Assembly (NCBI RefSeq): GCF_000935125.1
Contig: NZ_JRKI01000032.1
Span: 21,444-85,443 of the forward strand
Origin: Streptomyces natalensis ATCC 27448
GTDB lineage: Bacteria; Actinomycetota; Actinomycetes; Streptomycetales; Streptomycetaceae
Direction of reading: 5' to 3'
DNA length: 64,000 nt
Under the pieces are notes generated by a model, which did not search any database, was not told the DNA's origin, and saw only the letters and a program-made list of their open reading frames with translations. The translations under genes and the position numbers were made by a program. Shown here in pieces: positions 32,425 through 43,017 of the stretch; the first letter of the stretch is position 1, and each line of letters begins with the position of its first letter.

Positions 32425-35400
32425 ATGCTCCACTCCCCCATGCGCCGCCGCCCCTGGCCGCTCACCCTGGTACGCATCACCGGCAGCCTGGTAGCCCTGG
32501 CAGCCCTCGTCGTCGGCCTGCCGATCGCGCTGCTGCGCATCGGCACGCTGCCCAACGGCATGCCCTCGGTGGGCGACATCGGCGATGCGCTGATGGCGCC
32601 GGACGACGGGCAGGTCCTGTTCACCGCCATCACCCTCGTGTGCTGGGTGCTGTGGGCATGGTTCATCGCCTCCCTGGTCGTGGAGGCCGCAGCGCTGCTG
32701 CGCCACCGGGCCGCACCGCGCGTGCGGGGCCTGGCCGCACCACAACGCCTGGCGGCAGTGCTGCTGGGCGGGCTGCTGGTCCTTCCGTCGGCCACAGCCA
32801 TTGCCGCAACACCTGCGACCGCGGTCGCCCACAACGCCACCGCAGCGCCCGGCCCCTCCACTGCCCACACGCCCACCCCGCAGCAGGCCACGCACAACGG
32901 CCCCCGGCACACCGTGGGAGCGACCGGCGAGACGCTCTGGGACCTGGCCGAGCACTACCTCGGCGACGGGCGCCGCTACAGCGAACTGCGCGCCCTCAAT
33001 CCCGGTTTGCCGCAGACCGCGACGCTGCCCGCGGGGACCATCGTCAACCTGCCAGCCGACGCGAGCGGCATGCACACGGACCTCGCCGCGGCCACCCCAG
33101 CCTCCGCCGAGGCCGGCACGCAGCATGAGGCGAAGACCGAGACCTACACGGTGGCTTCGGGCGATTCGCTGTCCTTCATCGCGCAGAAGAAGCTCGGCGA
33201 CGGTGACCGGTGGCGCGACATCTACGCCGAGAACAAGGACACGATCCACGATCCCGACCTGATCTACCCCGGCGAGCGCGTCGACCTTCCCCCGCAGGCC
33301 ACCCCGAGCCCTCCGAGCGAGTCCGGCAAGCACGACCAGGACACGGCTCCGGGGCACGAGCGACCCGCGCCCGAGCCACACGACGGCAGCAACGCCGCAC
33401 CCCACCACGAGCACCAGGAGCACGGCGGGCACGGAGAGAAGGAGAAGCCCGCGCCCGACGCCTCCGACTCGAAGTCCGGAGGGCAGACGGCGGCACCCTC
33501 GCGGAAGCCCTCCGCGGACCCGGAGTCAGCTAAGCCTTCTGCTCCGCACTCCCCCACCGAAGCAACTCTTGCCCCCCACACGCCCGCCCGCGCCACGGCC
33601 TCGGAGCAGGTCAGCTCCGGCCAGATCGCCGGGATTGGTGGCGGCGTTTTGGCCGCGGCCCTGCTCTCCGCGGTGGCCACCCGACGCACCCTGCAGCAGC
33701 GGCGTCGGCACCGCGGCCGCCGCATCGCCCTCCCCCAAGACGAAGCCGCCGCCACCGAGCAGAACCTGCGCACCGCCGAGGCCTCGCTGGACACCACAAT
33801 GCTCGACGGCGCCCTGCGTACCGCAGCCGTCCATCTCGCCGACGCCGGCCGAGAGCTGCCTTCCCTGTCCGCGGCGGTGATCAGCCCTACCGAGATCATG
33901 CTGCACCTGACCGAACCAGCTGATCCCGTACCGCCGTTCACCGCGGCCGACGACACGCAGCGGCGGTGGACCTGCCCAACCCACGGGAGTGAGCTGCTGC
34001 CCCAGGAGCAGAGCGACGACATCGACTCCCCGTATCCGGCATTGGCCTCCCTGGGCTGGGACGAACAGGGCCACCTGATCCTCATCGACCTGGAGAACGT
34101 CGGCCACCTCCATCTGACGGGCCCCGACCGGCACCGCGTGCTACGCACCGTGGCCCTGGAACTCGCCGCCAGCGAGTTCGCCGACCACCTCGTCGTCGGC
34201 TCCGTCGCCGATGCCGCGCCCGGTCTGGTCAGCGAGATGCCCGAGCGCGTCATCGAACACGCCACCCTCAGCGAGGCAGTGTGCGGTCTGCGGGCCCATC
34301 ATGCCGAGCAGCAGCGCGCCCTGGGCGTCCTGGCGACCGACAACCTGCACCGGGCTCGGACCGGCGTGGACACCGCGGCTGCCTGGAACCCTTATTGCCT
34401 CCTCGCTGGCGACCTTGACACCAGCCTCGTGGAGACAGCCGAGGCCCTGGAAGGGCTGCGGGAGGTCGTCACGCAGCGGCCGCGATCGGCGACCACAGTC
34501 GTCACCACTGGCCCGGAGGCGCCGGACGGCGCGCACGTTCTGTATGCCGACACCGCCGCCGGACCTGTCACCTGGACGCTTCCGGGCACCGACGTAGAGG
34601 TGCGGTGCAGCCTCCAGGCGCTGACCGATGAGCACTACGCGCAGGCCCTGGAAGTGCTGGCCACTGCCCGTGCCGACGACGTCCCCGCATCTCAGCCCGT
34701 CATCACCGCACCCAAGGCCGTCCCCGACGCACCACAAGAGCCGTTGCGCGAGACTCAGGACTCGGTGCACGAACCGGAGTCGACTGGTGAGGACACGGCA
34801 AGCTCCGCAGGCCGGAGCATCTTTGCGGAATGGGTCAAACCGAGCGCTGCGCCAGCGAGTCTGATGGCACAGTTCGCCATGTACGAGGACACACCGGACG
34901 CCACGGTAGATGGACCGGAGCCTCCGTCAGAAGAATCCAATGCGGCCGATGAAGCCGGGGTCGGGGTGCACTTGGTCGACGCGTCGCAAGGAGAGCATGG
35001 AGGTGCCAGCGAGCCCATCCCCTCCCCTAGCGAGGCAAAGGCCCCGCACGAAACCACGACCCTGGAGCAAGCCGAGGCACAGACGGGTGGCGGGTTGGTC
35101 GTGCGGATGATCGGCCCCGTGGACATCCTGGGCACCCGCGGAACCATCGAATCCAAGCGCAAGAGGACCTGCCTCGAGCTGGCTGCCTTCCTGGTGCTGC
35201 ATCCCGGCCGCGACCACCACGCCCTGGACGAAGCGATGTGGCCCGGCCGCGACATCGACCGCAGGTACCGCAATGCCACTGTGAGCCGGCTGCGGACCTG
35301 GCTCGGTGCCGACGACCACGGCGAGCCCTACCTCCCAGCCGTCGCCAACACCACCGACGTCCGCTATGCCCTGGCTCCCAGCGTCGACTCGGACTGGCAC

Positions 35401-35829
35401 GCATTCCAGCGCCTGACCGCAGCCGCAGCCATCAGCTCCGGCCTCGAGGCCGCAGAACACCTACGTGCTGCCCTCCACCTGGTGCGGGGCCGGCCATTCG
35501 CCGGCGTGAACCCTCGCCGGTTCGCGTGGGCCGAGCACCAGATGCAAGACATGATCTCCGCGATCGTCGATGCCGCCGCCGACCTTGCCGAGCACTTCCT
35601 CGCCCAGGGGGATCCACGTGGCGCTCTGTGGGCGGCAACCAAGGGGCTGGACGCAGCGCCCGAGATGGAGAGCCTGTTCCGCATCCTGTTCCGCGCCTAC
35701 GCGGCCCTCGGTGACTATGCAGGGCTGGAGCGGGCAGCGGAGAAACTCGACACCCTCAATATGGAGATCGGGGTCGATATGGAAGAGTCCACGGCCGCCG
35801 TCCTGGCCCAGCTCAGCAAGTCGGCCTGA
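32425..35829 (+). CDS. LysM-transmembrane-BTAD regulator
   Basis: A 1134-residue protein joining wall binding to transcription-type domains. Membrane segments lie near residues 12-35, 66-90 and 110-127. Two LysM domains follow (about 162-210 and 241-290), then a His/Pro/Glu-rich linker, another membrane helix (about 399-420) and a long cytoplasmic part. The C-terminal 240 residues form a winged helix plus bacterial transcriptional activator domain (TCLELAAFLVLHPGRDHHAL, then helical repeats). It sits between the minor pilins and the prepilin peptidase, so it may tie pilus gene expression to wall state. Signalling is inferred from architecture. Confidence 0.85.
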   Translation: MLHSPMRRRPWPLTLVRITGSLVALAALVVGLPIALLRIGTLPNGMPSVGDIGDALMAPDDGQVLFTAITLVCWVLWAWFIASLVVEAAALLRHRAAPRVRGLAAPQRLAAVLLGGLLVLPSATAIAATPATAVAHNATAAPGPSTAHTPTPQQATHNGPRHTVGATGETLWDLAEHYLGDGRRYSELRALNPGLPQTATLPAGTIVNLPADASGMHTDLAAATPASAEAGTQHEAKTETYTVASGDSLSFIAQKKLGDGDRWRDIYAENKDTIHDPDLIYPGERVDLPPQATPSPPSESGKHDQDTAPGHERPAPEPHDGSNAAPHHEHQEHGGHGEKEKPAPDASDSKSGGQTAAPSRKPSADPESAKPSAPHSPTEATLAPHTPARATASEQVSSGQIAGIGGGVLAAALLSAVATRRTLQQRRRHRGRRIALPQDEAAATEQNLRTAEASLDTTMLDGALRTAAVHLADAGRELPSLSAAVISPTEIMLHLTEPADPVPPFTAADDTQRRWTCPTHGSELLPQEQSDDIDSPYPALASLGWDEQGHLILIDLENVGHLHLTGPDRHRVLRTVALELAASEFADHLVVGSVADAAPGLVSEMPERVIEHATLSEAVCGLRAHHAEQQRALGVLATDNLHRARTGVDTAAAWNPYCLLAGDLDTSLVETAEALEGLREVVTQRPRSATTVVTTGPEAPDGAHVLYADTAAGPVTWTLPGTDVEVRCSLQALTDEHYAQALEVLATARADDVPASQPVITAPKAVPDAPQEPLRETQDSVHEPESTGEDTASSAGRSIFAEWVKPSAAPASLMAQFAMYEDTPDATVDGPEPPSEESNAADEAGVGVHLVDASQGEHGGASEPIPSPSEAKAPHETTTLEQAEAQTGGGLVVRMIGPVDILGTRGTIESKRKRTCLELAAFLVLHPGRDHHALDEAMWPGRDIDRRYRNATVSRLRTWLGADDHGEPYLPAVANTTDVRYALAPSVDSDWHAFQRLTAAAAISSGLEAAEHLRAALHLVRGRPFAGVNPRRFAWAEHQMQDMISAIVDAAADLAEHFLAQGDPRGALWAATKGLDAAPEMESLFRILFRAYAALGDYAGLERAAEKLDTLNMEIGVDMEESTAAVLAQLSKSA

Positions 35830-35882
35830 GCGAAACCCCGGGTCGCCGCTCGTCGGCGGCGCAGCACGAGAGGCAGCAGTGC

Positions 35883-36608
35883 ATGTTGAGCCAGCTGGTG
35901 GCCACACTTGTGGGGCTTGCGGCGGGGGCTGTTCTTCGCCCGGTCGTTGTCGCTCTCGCTGTCCCGGCCGGACAGCCTGCTGGTGTACCTTGCCCGGCCT
36001 GCTCACCACAATCGGTGCCGACGTGGGGCCTGCACGCACTGCGGCTTCTGCCGCCTGGTGGACGCTGCCCCGACTGCCGTGTCCGCCTGTGTGCGCCCTG
36101 GCTACCGGAGCTCACCACGGCAGCCGCGTTTGCTGTGGTTGCAGCCGGCGGAGCGGTCGGCTGGTACTGCGTCGCTCAGTACTGGATCGCTTTCCTCGGC
36201 GCCGGCCTGCTGTTGATCGACAGTGCCGTGCAGCGGCTGCCGAACCCACTGACAGTGGCTGCCACAGTCGGCACGGTGGTGCTGCTCGCCGCCGCATCCG
36301 CTGACCACGAAGCCGGGAGTTTCCTGCGCGCCGCAGCCGTCGCGGCCGCCGCCGGGGGGCTGTTCATGATCCTCGCGCTGTGTGGCATGGGACTTGGCGA
36401 TGCGAAGCTGGCGATCTCCCTGGGCGCGGTGCTCGGATGGCGTGGTTGGCAGGCCGCACTCCTTGGGCTCGTCCTGACCTATCTCCTCGGCTGCGTGGTG
36501 GCGCTGCTCCTCCTGCTCGCCGGGCGTAGACACCGCAAAAGCACCGTGGCCTTCGGGCCGTTCCTGATCGTCGGCACCCTGGCCGCTGTCCTGCTCACGA
36601 GCGCCTGA
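35883..36608 (+). CDS. Prepilin peptidase (A24 family)
   Basis: A 241-residue aspartic membrane protease that would cleave the Flp-like and TadE-like proteins. Two CxxC pairs in the N-terminal region (CPAC near residues 37-40 and CPDC near 62-65) form a zinc site, as in larger PilD enzymes. The catalytic aspartates lie in LLIDSAVQRLPNP near 113 and GMGLGDAK near 170. It has about seven membrane helices. It is the last gene of the Tad locus. Confidence 0.9.
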   Translation: MLSQLVATLVGLAAGAVLRPVVVALAVPAGQPAGVPCPACSPQSVPTWGLHALRLLPPGGRCPDCRVRLCAPWLPELTTAAAFAVVAAGGAVGWYCVAQYWIAFLGAGLLLIDSAVQRLPNPLTVAATVGTVVLLAAASADHEAGSFLRAAAVAAAAGGLFMILALCGMGLGDAKLAISLGAVLGWRGWQAALLGLVLTYLLGCVVALLLLLAGRRHRKSTVAFGPFLIVGTLAAVLLTSA

Positions 36609-37198
36609 GACGGCTTTTCGGAGCTGCCTGCGGCTTGGTGTCCTACGCCCCGCCGAAAGCGATCGCCGCATTGGCGGGCGTGGGTGTCTCGGGCGTAGGC
36701 GTATGCCCATGGCCGTGGCCATGCCGGGGCTGCTCTCACGAGCTGGAGGTTCGGGATGGACGCGGCGGTCTCGTTGCTCTCCGATGCGGTGCCGGCCAGC
36801 ACGGCGATGGCGGTAACGGCGGATCCAGCCGTCGGAGTGGCGGCGGTAGTCGAAGTGATGGGCGAGCGAGAAGGCGAGGGATGTCGTGATGTCAGTTCCG
36901 CGCCGCACTGCAGGCCATGGCCTCTCGGATCGCGTGTCGACCCACAGCTGTACGCCAAAAACCGCTGTGCGGCCCACTGAGGGCCTGCCAGGGCCTGCCA
37001 GGGCAGGCAGTCAAGCAGGCTTCAGTTCGGGCCGCACACAAGTTTCCGCAGGTCAGAAGGCATGCACCATGCGACATTTAGTGGCAAAACGCACCTCGAT
37101 CCGAGGCTGCACATCTGTCCCCGGAGAATACGAAGGCTCAAGCTGGCGGGCCTCCAACGTTCCTGAGCCCACCAGCCCAACCGCTACCTGACGTCAGT
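36609..37198. other. Intergenic region between Tad and partition loci
   Basis: About 590 bp without a convincing gene. At 36981-37008 a 10-bp direct repeat (GGGCCTGCCA twice) is followed by an inverted copy, so GCCTGCC at 36993-36999 can pair with 37002-37008. A TGACGTCA palindrome lies near 37190, at the end of the partition operon. The Tad operon and the partition operon converge here, so termination signals are expected. Confidence 0.5.
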
Positions 37199-37807
37199 TC
37201 AGTCCTTCTTGCAGGGCTTCTCAGGAAGGCAGTAATTCAAAGCAACGGCGATGTACGTGGACTCGTTCGTGAGCCCGGACATCTCCACCAGCTGAGCCAT
37301 CACCTGCCGGTCCTCGGGCCGTGGAGACCACTGCCGCTGCTCCGACCCAGTCCCCTTCGGGGGGCCAGCAACACCCTGCGGAGCAAACAAGGAAGTCTTG
37401 ACCTTCGGGCCCTGCACGGCGTACGTCAACATCTCTTCCATCACGCTCACGGACTTGTCGGCCATCAGCATGACCACCTCCGTGACCGTCAGGTTCTTGT
37501 CCTTCCGAAACCGCTCAAGCCTCTTGGCCACGCCAACCGACACCCGAAAACCAACAGGTCGCCGGTACGGCTCACGCCCATCCGAGGCCACCTCCTGCTG
37601 CGCCTGGGAAGGTGCGGGCTTCACAACCGGAGCTGGAGCCGGAGCCGCAGCGGGCGCAGGCACGGCCGCAGCCGCGCTCCCTCCGCCTTGCCATGCACCG
37701 AAGACACCACCACCCCCGGCGCCGGCGCCACCCCCGGAAAACGCGTCCTCCAGCGACTCCCCCGCCGTCTCCTCGGGCTCCGATGTGGCGTCCTTGCTCT
37801 TAGCCAT
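37199..37807 (-). CDS. ParB-like partition partner (ribbon-helix-helix type)
   Basis: A 202-residue protein encoded just after ParA, overlapping it by ATGA at 37804-37807. The first 75 residues are low-complexity Gly, Ala and Pro. A basic segment near residues 84-125 (VGFRVSVGVAKRLERF, then LTVTEVVMLM) resembles a ribbon-helix-helix DNA-binding domain. It ends in a helical region with two cysteines. The gene order fits type Ib-like partition cassettes, where this protein binds the centromere and stimulates ParA. Sequence alone does not prove the family. Confidence 0.7.
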   Translation of the reverse strand: MAKSKDATSEPEETAGESLEDAFSGGGAGAGGGGVFGAWQGGGSAAAAVPAPAAAPAPAPVVKPAPSQAQQEVASDGREPYRRPVGFRVSVGVAKRLERFRKDKNLTVTEVVMLMADKSVSVMEEMLTYAVQGPKVKTSLFAPQGVAGPPKGTGSEQRQWSPRPEDRQVMAQLVEMSGLTNESTYIAVALNYCLPEKPCKKD

Positions 37808-38694
37808 CAGGTTGCGCTCCTCAGCATCTGGGCTCGTTCAAAGATCTCGATGGTCAAAGCGTCGTGATCCTCAGACAGTGCGGTCGCCGCTTCGGGAATC
37901 GAGCGCTCCCCCGCCTTCCGCCGCTCATGCAGTTCGTACACAGGGCAGAAGAACCCTGGCCGACGCGCGAGCTCGGCCGCCTTCTCCGACTGACCGATGA
38001 CAGTGTCGAACGTGTGGGAGACCTTGCCGAGGATCTTCTTCGCGCGTTCTTCGACGTCCTTGTGGATGCCGGTGGCATTCCGCGGCGACGCAAAGTGCAC
38101 CACGCCCAGCAGGGTGAGCATGGGATTGATCTGAGACTTCACCATGCCAAAGCTGCTTGCGATGTCCTTGAGTCCGTCCTCAAGGGAGGCACTGTCACTC
38201 TTGACCGGCGTGACCAGCCACCGGGCCGCCGCCAGGCACATGATCAAGAGGTTGGGGTTCTCCGGCGGACTGTCGATGAATACGGCATCGTACTTCGGCA
38301 ACAGAGGCTGCAGACACTGCGCGAGGCGCAGGAACGCGGGCAGAGGACCCTGGCTGGTGGCGATGGAGACGAAGATGTCGTTGAGGTCGCGGACCTTCCT
38401 CCCGCCAACGACCACGTCCAGATTCTCTCGAACGCCCGTGAGAGGTACGAGCGGGGTTCCGCTGCGCATGGACTGTGCGAAGGCCTCGCCCTCGTCCTGT
38501 TCGCCGTAGCCCAGCTCACGTCGAAGATTGCCCTGGCCGTTGACGTCGATGGCCAGAGTCCGCAGCCCTTCCCGAGCCGACTTCGCTGCTGCATTACCGG
38601 TCAGCGTCGTCTTGCCGACGCCTCCCTTCCCGTTGCCGAACATGAAGACGTTCGCGAAAAGAGCGTGGTCAATGCCCAGGTCGGCGGCCGACAT
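37807..38694 (-). CDS. parA: ParA-family partition ATPase
   Basis: A 295-residue ATPase that segregates plasmid copies. The deviant Walker A, KGGVGKT, is at residues 23-29, with DVNGQGN for Walker A-prime and a DSPPE segment for Walker B. I chose ATG 38694 because GGAGGT lies directly upstream (complement of 38701-38706); in-frame ATGs at 38718 and 38727 have weaker sites. There is no N-terminal DNA-binding domain, as in small ParA proteins. It supports a plasmid origin for the window. Confidence 0.9.
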   Translation of the reverse strand: MSAADLGIDHALFANVFMFGNGKGGVGKTTLTGNAAAKSAREGLRTLAIDVNGQGNLRRELGYGEQDEGEAFAQSMRSGTPLVPLTGVRENLDVVVGGRKVRDLNDIFVSIATSQGPLPAFLRLAQCLQPLLPKYDAVFIDSPPENPNLLIMCLAAARWLVTPVKSDSASLEDGLKDIASSFGMVKSQINPMLTLLGVVHFASPRNATGIHKDVEERAKKILGKVSHTFDTVIGQSEKAAELARRPGFFCPVYELHERRKAGERSIPEAATALSEDHDALTIEIFERAQMLRSAT

Positions 38695-39211
38695 TACGAG
38701 ACCTCCGGAGGGTGTCATGGAACTCATCTGAACCTCTGCTGCGTTGGTCCTGCCTGTGGGCCAGGGTTGGGTAGTACGACGGCGCACATTCTGCCACGTG
38801 ATCACCAAACCGTCGCTCCCGCCACGCAGCGCCCCGGTCACAAAAGCTCATCAGTACGCAAACGCCGGTTCGGACGGGCCGCCAGAAAGGGCAGCACCCA
38901 ACACGCCGATGCTGCACACGGCCCAGGAAGCACACAAGCCGCCACACAGGACAGCTTCAGGGGAGACACGTCTACGTCAAAGCTGGGCACGCTGTGCGGC
39001 ACAAAGACAGGTAGCCGTCCCACAGCCGAGCGATGCAGCCGGCATACAGACGGGCTCTCAGTCACGCGGACAGGGCAGCTCTCCTCAACAGTTGGTGCTC
39101 CAGAAGGCAGCACAACGGCTGCCCACCGAGGTACTCCATGGGCACCGCCTCTGGATAGCAAGCTCACCCGCTGGCGTGACTCAACATCCCGTACTACACA
39201 AGCCACCGTGC

Positions 39212-39228
39212 ACGGCACTATGTGCCGT
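39212..39228. repeat. 17-bp perfect palindrome
   Basis: ACGGCAC, TAT, GTGCCGT: a perfect 7-bp inverted repeat with a three-base centre, about 520 bp upstream of parA. It could be an operator or partition site. It is isolated; I see no second exact copy nearby. Confidence 0.5.
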
Positions 39229-39845
39229 CACTTGCCTCAGACCAAAGAGCGCAGCGCGCCAACAGCCGCGATGTCCGCCAACTCAGCACGCACGCACAGG
39301 CTCCCAAAGAGCAAGAAGCACCCCACCTGGTTGCAAGCCACAAACAATGTCGCGCTTGACTGCACGTCTCACCTCGCGACAGCAAGCGTTCATGCAAGCA
39401 CACCACGCACGACACACCTGCTCATTCTCGCCTGCAGCGCGGCCATCCACTAGGCGGGCGGATAGGTCCACCAGCAGCCACACCGGTACGCCAAGCCGCA
39501 TCCCATCGCGCTCTGCGTCTTGCTCGTAGCTATGCCAGCAAGCAAGGAGACTGGCCTGGAGACCGGCACAAAGGCATAGGGCTTTTCGCGCACATCTCGT
39601 TCCATACATGCAGTCAGCAGTGCAAGGAACTATGGGGACAGGCGCGTGGGCGTAGTTAGGTGCACGGTAGTGAAGCGGCATGCTTCCAGTGCCCTGGCCA
39701 CACGAGCAGCAAGATCTCGAAACTTACGAGCAGTCAACGCTGCACGTTCAGGATCACACCATGATGACGACACAGTGCCCAACATAGCTGCATCCAGGAG
39801 ACGAGGCACTCAGATAGCCAGCGGTTCACACAGCGCTGACACCGC

Positions 39846-39898
39846 GTTTGGCAAGGTGTTTGGAAGCTTGTTTGGGTTCACGTTTTGAGACAAACGTG
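39846..39898. repeat. GTTTGG repeats at 12-bp spacing with adjoining palindrome
   Basis: GTTTGG begins at 39846, 39858 and 39870, and GTTTTG at 39882, exactly 12 bp apart. Only the first six bases of each unit are conserved. The last units overlap an inverted repeat, CACGTTT (39879-39885) and AAACGTG (39892-39898). Iteron-like order next to a partition cassette suggests a binding site for a replication or partition protein. Confidence 0.5.
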
Positions 39899-42385
39899 GA
39901 TCTCCGATGGAAGCGACCTGAAGAACCAAGGCACGACTGGGCAAACCTGCTGAGAGGCCCCGAGAAGCGAGGGCTCTCCGAGCCGTGACAGGTCGCCCCA
40001 TAGGGTTGCATCCGACGCCAGGATCGCAAGGCAGAAGGTCCGCCTTCAGCACTTGTAACAATCTGCATCGCACACTCCTGACACATGCAATGCCCACCTG
40101 GAGCCGACCCCCTGCTGCGATGCACAGATGCCCAGCAGGGCACAGTCATGACGGCATGCCATCTGCCACATCATGGTCGCGGGTGACTGCGTAGCTCTTT
40201 GCAGATACTCGTGTCCTGCCCGCGGTGACAGCTCTCGCCTGCCTGCAGGTCACCGTGCTGAACGTGCAGCTCTTCCAGCATGCGACCCCTGAGGCTTCAT
40301 CCGTTTAAGCGACAGGCCGGGAATTGCGACACCACGAGCAGAACGCAAGGAGCCTTTGGGGAGCCATCGTCCGGAGCAGCTGCAGAGCGACACATCAGGG
40401 GACTCAGCATGCGAGGAACAGCGCCCGGATCCAGCAAAGCACGCCGCAGCATTGACCCAGCGCCGATGGATCCGCCTGCCATTTCCAGGGCGAAACCGAA
40501 TTCCTACAGGGCTGTTTCCCATCAGAATTCGAGCACTGGCTCATTCAGCGTCTGCCCCCACACCCTTCTGGCCTATACAGGCATCCGGTCCGCCAGCCTC
40601 CACCCAGGAAGGACTCAGGTCGTGCAGCACGTCTGCTGCCTCAGGTGCATCGCCCTAGCCATCTCGCTAGTCCGGAATGGCCAGCGAGACGTCTTCAGGT
40701 CAAGGTGAACCCACTTGTAAGTTCACCAGTTCCTGCCCTCGGACCCACCGCTATCCGTGCTCGTTCCTGATACTGGGGCATCGTTCTACGCAGACGTCGG
40801 CTGACCACGTCTCGTGCATGGCATCCGCAGTCACGTACTTCCTGCCCTCGCAAAGTCGGGACGGTGACGACGAACGCGGGAGCCGGGAGAGCTTCGCCGC
40901 CGGTTTCATGAGGCGTCTGCAGCAGCCGGGCTCTCCGCATTCGGCATAGGGGAGAGGCCGCCGACTGTGCACTTCAGCTGACATCACGCTGCGGATCATC
41001 TTCGGCGCGTTACCTCCGTTGGCGGAGGCGTCGCACTGGCACATCGTGATCTCGGTGCGGGCATCGACGATGCCTCGACAGCAGATCGCACCGTGACGGC
41101 ACGGTGTCCACGTGGCCGACGCATGGGCGAGCAGGACAACCGCACGCAGAGGAGAGCGCCGACTGGGACAACGCCCTTGGCCTGGCTCCCGATCGCCGCC
41201 ACAGGTGCCGTCATGACACATTCCACGGAGCCTGTGCACGAGCGCCTTGCCGTCGGCGGATCCTCCCTTGATTCCTGGCGCGAGCGCGCAAGCACAGGAC
41301 ACCAGCGAGCGCATCAGGCAGAGCGAAATCCCGGCAGGCACGATCAATGGGCACCGCGCCTACTCCAACGGAGAGTTCGGTGAACAGTCGTTGCCTCGAA
41401 TCGTCGAGGCCGAACCCGCCGAACCAGATTTGCGCAAACGTGACAATTCACGAAGAAAGCGACGCACATAATGCCGCCTCTCGCGGCCTTTCAGAGAGGA
41501 CCTGGGGCGATGGGACTCTGAACCGTCTCCCAGGCCGTCAGGCACCCGCCTAGGGCCTTTGAGGTGCCGCCAGCCTCAGCATGTGACCCAAACGGAGCGG
41601 AATCTCACGAGCACCGCAGTCCCGGACCGGCCGGCAGCGCCATGAACGGAGAGCCGGGTCACGGGGGCGGGGGAGCAGCATGCTGATGCGCCGACGCATA
41701 CCCCTGGTGCAGGACGCGTCGTCACAAGCCCGCACAGCAGACGCCGGGCGGCCGGCAGAACAGACGCCGTGGCCACGCGACGCCGACGGCTTCCGTGACC
41801 GTGCGCAGAACCCCATGTTTACCGTCCCGGTCAGTGGTCTGGCATGTGCCCACTGTCCGCTGGTGCCCACGCCCGGGGTGAAGGGCCTTCCCTCATGAGC
41901 TACCTCTACGGCACCTTCAGCACCGATGACACGGTTCTCACCGGCGCAGCAGGCCAGGATTCGGTGGCGTGTTGCGCCATCGGCTCCCGACATCAGCGTG
42001 GTCACATAAGCGGGAAGGGGAAGTGTCGGTGCGGGCCCCGGTGCCCCGACGCAGGGCTCGCACCGAGCGCCGACATCTGGATGCCAAACCGCTTTGCGGG
42101 CTAACAGGCCGCGGATGCGAGCGTGTTCGTCTTTGCGGGGGCGGCTCCTCGAAGCCCGCAAAAGTGGATTCGCCCGGAACGCCCCTGCAGTCGGCCAGGC
42201 GAGGCCCAGCAGGAATCCGCCGCGAAGCGCTCGCCATGAACTCAACGATCCGTCCGCATATCGCCGTCCGGAGTCACCCGTTCGGTTGAATGGCGGGCTG
42301 GTCGGGGGAGAAGTGGGCCTCGGGATTCGTCGGGAGGGGCGAGGACGCACACCGTGTCCCTGCCCGATAGAGGGAGAACCACTAG

Positions 42386-42886
42386 ATGACACCGCCCTTG
42401 GAATGGACCGGATACCTCCCGGCCGTCGTGAGCGCGGTACACGCGCTGGGCGTCTTGCTGTGCCTTTGCCGGGAGCGCGTCCCTGGCGGAGGAGAGCCCC
42501 GTCGACCACGAGTTGCCGAGGAGCAGCCGGGTCGTGAGGAATGCGGTTGCGTTGCTGGTCCCTCGGCGGTGCGGGTGGACGTCGCGGCGCCGCCGGCGGC
42601 GGCGTCACTGCGCGTCGTGGTCGTCGCCGGCATCACCCCAGGCGGTGGCATGGCGGGGGAGGAGCGGGTTCCGTGGTAGGCAACGGCCTGCCCGGAGAGC
42701 CGGGGGATTTGGGTGGAGAGGCGGGGGCCCGACTTGCACTTCCAGGCGCAGGTGGAGGGACCGTTCGACGCGGTTGGCCACGAGACCGTGGCCCGGGTGC
42801 TCAAGGATTGGGCCAGCGAACGCCCCAGCTGGCGGGAGGCACTGCCGTGGGTTGCATGGACCCCGACCTCTGAACCATCTCAGTGA
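42386..42886 (+). pseudogene. Frame interrupted by an in-frame TAG
   Basis: ATG 42386, preceded by AGAGGGAG, opens a 97-codon frame ending at TAG 42677-42679. The same frame continues after the stop for 68 codons with better protein character (HFQAQVEGPFDAVGHETV, later LKDWASERPSWREALPWV) and ends at TGA 42884-42886. The simplest reading is one gene broken by a nonsense mutation. Stop readthrough or a sequencing error would also explain it. Family unknown; the first part has one hydrophobic segment. Confidence 0.5.
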
Positions 42887-43017
42887 GGGCACAGGCTCGG
42901 CGCGAGTCGGCGTGTGGGTGTGGACCAAGACGACGGCGATGAGGTCGGGACCGTGATCGTCGCCAGGCCTGGTGTGGCCGCGCGCTCGATCCACGGTCCG
43001 ATCCAGACGGCGACGTC

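Larger units (their letters stand above)
38695..42385. other. Gene-poor, lower-GC region; candidate centromere or origin
   Basis: About 3.7 kb in which no frame on either strand looks like a protein. Composition is visibly poorer in G and C than the flanking operons, with many CACA and GCAC words. It follows the 5' end of parA, where a centromere is expected. Separately listed inside it are a 17-bp palindrome at 39212-39228 and a 12-bp-spaced repeat set at 39846-39898. A plasmid origin here is a hypothesis. Confidence 0.5.

Noticed and set aside
39646..39888. A frame ending in a Phe/Gly-rich tail
   Set aside because: The tail is the translation of the GTTTGG repeats; the rest has no protein character.
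40751..41347. A 198-codon minus-strand frame in the gene-poor region
   Set aside because: It is Cys/Arg/Ser-rich without domain-like pattern, has no ribosome site and lies in lower-GC DNA where chance frames occur.
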